Program-made: the position numbers and the translations under genes
NCBI GenBank assembly: GCA_027056215.1
Contig: JALULO010000260.1
Location: 1 to 6,079, forward strand
Direction of reading: 5' to 3'
Length of the DNA stretch: 6,079 nucleotides
Source: Campylobacterales bacterium
GTDB lineage: Bacteria; Campylobacterota; Campylobacteria; Campylobacterales; QNZT01
Notes under the pieces: model-generated
Databases searched by the model: none
The model's input: only the letters and a program-made list of their open reading frames with translations
What the model was told of the DNA's origin: nothing
Shown: positions 4,495 to 6,079 of the stretch, in pieces
Position numbering within the stretch: the stretch's first letter is position 1
Layout: each line of letters opens with the position of its first letter

Positions 4495-6079
4495 ATGCAA
4501 AAGATTGTTGTGGCACTTGCCGGACAACCCAATGTCGGTAAGAGTTCGCTTATCAATGCCATCAGTAATGCCAAACTAAAAGTAGGTAATTTTAGTGGTG
4601 TTACAGTGGATAAAACAGAGATAGAGTTTAAGTACTGTGATGAGGTAAGTTGTCAAGATTATGATATCCACATCATTGATCTTCCTGGTGCATACTCCCT
4701 TAATGAATATACTATAGAAGAGAAAGTAACAAAAAAGTTTATAGAACATGAAGATTATAACCTCATCGTCAATGTGATTGATGCGACCAATTTGGAAAGA
4801 AATCTTCTTTTAACGGCTGAACTGTTAGAAACAGGTAAAAAGATGGTTATCGCTTTGAACATGATGGATGAAGCTGAAAAAGAGGGTGTTTTTATCGATG
4901 AAAAACAACTCAGTGAGATTCTTGGTGTGCCTTGTATCAAAACATCAGCATCTGATAAACGGGGTATGGATGCGTTGCAACATGCGATAGTAGAAGTTTT
5001 TCAAAAGCCAAAAACAGGTTCAAAGATCGTATATAGTGATGTGATTGAAGAAGAGATTGACAAAATTGTACATTTTTTTGAAGAAAAAAAGTTTCCTTGT
5101 CTTATACCCCATGAGAAAGTGGCGGTAAAGCTTTTAAAAGAAGATAAAGAGATTTATACCAAACTACACGATGAACCTATTTGGATTGAGATGTTGCCTA
5201 TCATCAGGGAAGCGTTGGGGCATATCTATATCCATTATGATACGAAAGATTTGGATGAAGTGTTTGAAGATGAGCGTTTGGCATTTGCCAGAGGTGCTGC
5301 TAGAGAGGTACAACGTGTTGAACATAAAAAAGCAAAAACACTGACAGAGAAAATCGATGATATTTTAATCAACAAATATTTTGGCATACCTATATTTTTA
5401 TTTTTGATGTGGGGATTGTTTCAACTGACTTTTGAACTCGGTGCTGTGCCGATGGATTATATCGATATGTTTTTTAGTGCTCTTGGCGATAAAGCAAAAG
5501 ATATTTTTGGCTCAGGAGAACTAGGTTCAGTGATCTCTGACGGTATGATCGCAGGTGTGGGTGCAGTGATCATGTTTTTACCAAATATCTTGATTTTGTT
5601 TTTAGGTATCGCTTTGTTGGAAACGACGGGTTATATGAGTCGTGTATCGTTTTTGTTAGATGGATTTTTTCATAAATTTGGACTTCATGGAAAAAGTTTT
5701 ATCCCACTTGTAACAGGTTTTGGATGTTCTGTTCCTGCGTATATGGCGGCAAGAACATTGAAAAATGAGAAAGACAGACTATTGACCCTTTTTATCATCG
5801 GTTTTATGAGTTGTGGTGCGAGATTGCCTATCTATGTTTTATTTACAAGTGCATTTTTTAGCAAAGATGTTGCAGGGAATATGCTCTTTTTGATTTATAT
5901 CACGGGTGCTTTGATTGGTCTGGGTGCAGCAAAACTGTTAAATGTTTTGGTTTTCAAAGGTGAAGATGAACCGTTTGTTATGGAGATGCCAAAATATCGT
6001 TGGCCTTCACTCAAATTGTTATGGCACACTATCTATTCACAAGCAAAGATGTATCTGCAAAAAGCGGGTACATTTATAC
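4495..6079 (+). CDS. feoB: FeoB ferrous iron transporter, C-terminus outside window
   Basis: FeoB imports Fe2+ across the inner membrane and has a cytosolic G domain fused to a membrane channel. 528 codons are present and the gene runs off the right edge; complete FeoB is usually 600-770 residues. G motifs: G1 GQPNVGKS (10-17), G2 Thr37 in GVTVDK, G3 DLPG (62-65), G4 NMMD (122-125), G5 SAS (151-153). Residues about 180-290 are the helical GDI-type linker, ending in FARGAAREVQRVE and KKAKTLTEKID. Membrane segments begin near 296. Gate motifs follow: GFGCSVPA (408-415, Cys411) and MSCGARLP (438-445, Cys440), then the KYRWPSLK...QKAGTFI segment (500-528). Start: ATG 4495 lies 5 nt after AAGGA; the in-frame ATG at 4489 overlaps that site and is rejected. 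VGNFSGVTVDK and NMMDEAEKEG closely resemble Helicobacter/Campylobacter FeoB, which likewise often lack an adjacent feoA. Residues 376-381 read ETTGYM where the family usually has E(D/G)SGYM. Confidence 0.96.
   Translation, partial: MQKIVVALAGQPNVGKSSLINAISNAKLKVGNFSGVTVDKTEIEFKYCDEVSCQDYDIHIIDLPGAYSLNEYTIEEKVTKKFIEHEDYNLIVNVIDATNLERNLLLTAELLETGKKMVIALNMMDEAEKEGVFIDEKQLSEILGVPCIKTSASDKRGMDALQHAIVEVFQKPKTGSKIVYSDVIEEEIDKIVHFFEEKKFPCLIPHEKVAVKLLKEDKEIYTKLHDEPIWIEMLPIIREALGHIYIHYDTKDLDEVFEDERLAFARGAAREVQRVEHKKAKTLTEKIDDILINKYFGIPIFLFLMWGLFQLTFELGAVPMDYIDMFFSALGDKAKDIFGSGELGSVISDGMIAGVGAVIMFLPNILILFLGIALLETTGYMSRVSFLLDGFFHKFGLHGKSFIPLVTGFGCSVPAYMAARTLKNEKDRLLTLFIIGFMSCGARLPIYVLFTSAFFSKDVAGNMLFLIYITGALIGLGAAKLLNVLVFKGEDEPFVMEMPKYRWPSLKLLWHTIYSQAKMYLQKAGTFI

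Noticed and set aside
4755..4940. Minus-strand open frame of 61 residues
   Set aside because: It lies wholly inside the G domain coding sequence of feoB on the opposite strand and has no family features.
1..6079. CRISPR array, tRNA/rRNA genes, insertion sequence or integrase
   Set aside because: No regularly spaced direct repeats, RNA-gene signatures, transposase or integrase motifs were seen on either strand.

Overview
The window looks like a chromosomal segment of an AT-rich Campylobacterota bacterium, probably a free-living Sulfurimonas/Sulfurovum-like lineage. Three things suggest this: low GC with T-rich promoters and TATAAT-like -10 boxes, a FeoB of the short Helicobacter/Campylobacter type with no feoA beside it, and a short XRE regulator of a kind I associate with this phylum. 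The assignment is an inference, because no rRNA or other marker gene is present.

Layout. (1) 1-2155, minus strand: most of a large surface lipoprotein, cut by the left edge. It has a lipobox signal peptide, an N-terminal domain of about 150 residues, six bacterial Ig-like (Big_2-type) domains and the start of a possible seventh. (2) 2156-2243: a compact divergent promoter region with two copies of the palindrome TTATCCTATAGGATAA, one in front of each gene. (3) 2244-2507, plus strand: an 87-residue XRE-type DNA-binding protein, the obvious candidate reader of those palindromes. (4) 2508-2829: about 320 bp without a convincing gene. It holds one possible 34-residue lipoprotein-like micro-ORF (minus), an imperfect inverted repeat, and a stem-loop at the end of the next gene. 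(5) 2830-3567, minus: an unrecognised 245-residue cytosolic-type protein with four copies of a helical repeat and its own strong extended -10 promoter. (6) 3619-3981, minus: a small VanZ-family membrane protein with a TTG start. (7) 4026-4316, minus: a 96-residue secreted, charged, probably coiled-coil protein. (8) 4317-4494: a divergent regulatory region packed with three palindromes, one resembling a Fur box. (9) 4495-6079, plus: the first 528 residues of FeoB, the ferrous iron transporter, cut by the right edge.

How the parts fit. The lipoprotein and XRE genes form a divergent pair whose architecture suggests local control of a surface protein by its neighbour, with autoregulation of the XRE gene. 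At the other end, the Fur-like palindrome upstream of feoB fits iron-controlled Fe2+ uptake. The middle genes (245-residue repeat protein, VanZ-like, 96-residue periplasmic protein) share a strand but do not form an obvious pathway. No RNA genes, insertion sequences or CRISPR arrays were seen.
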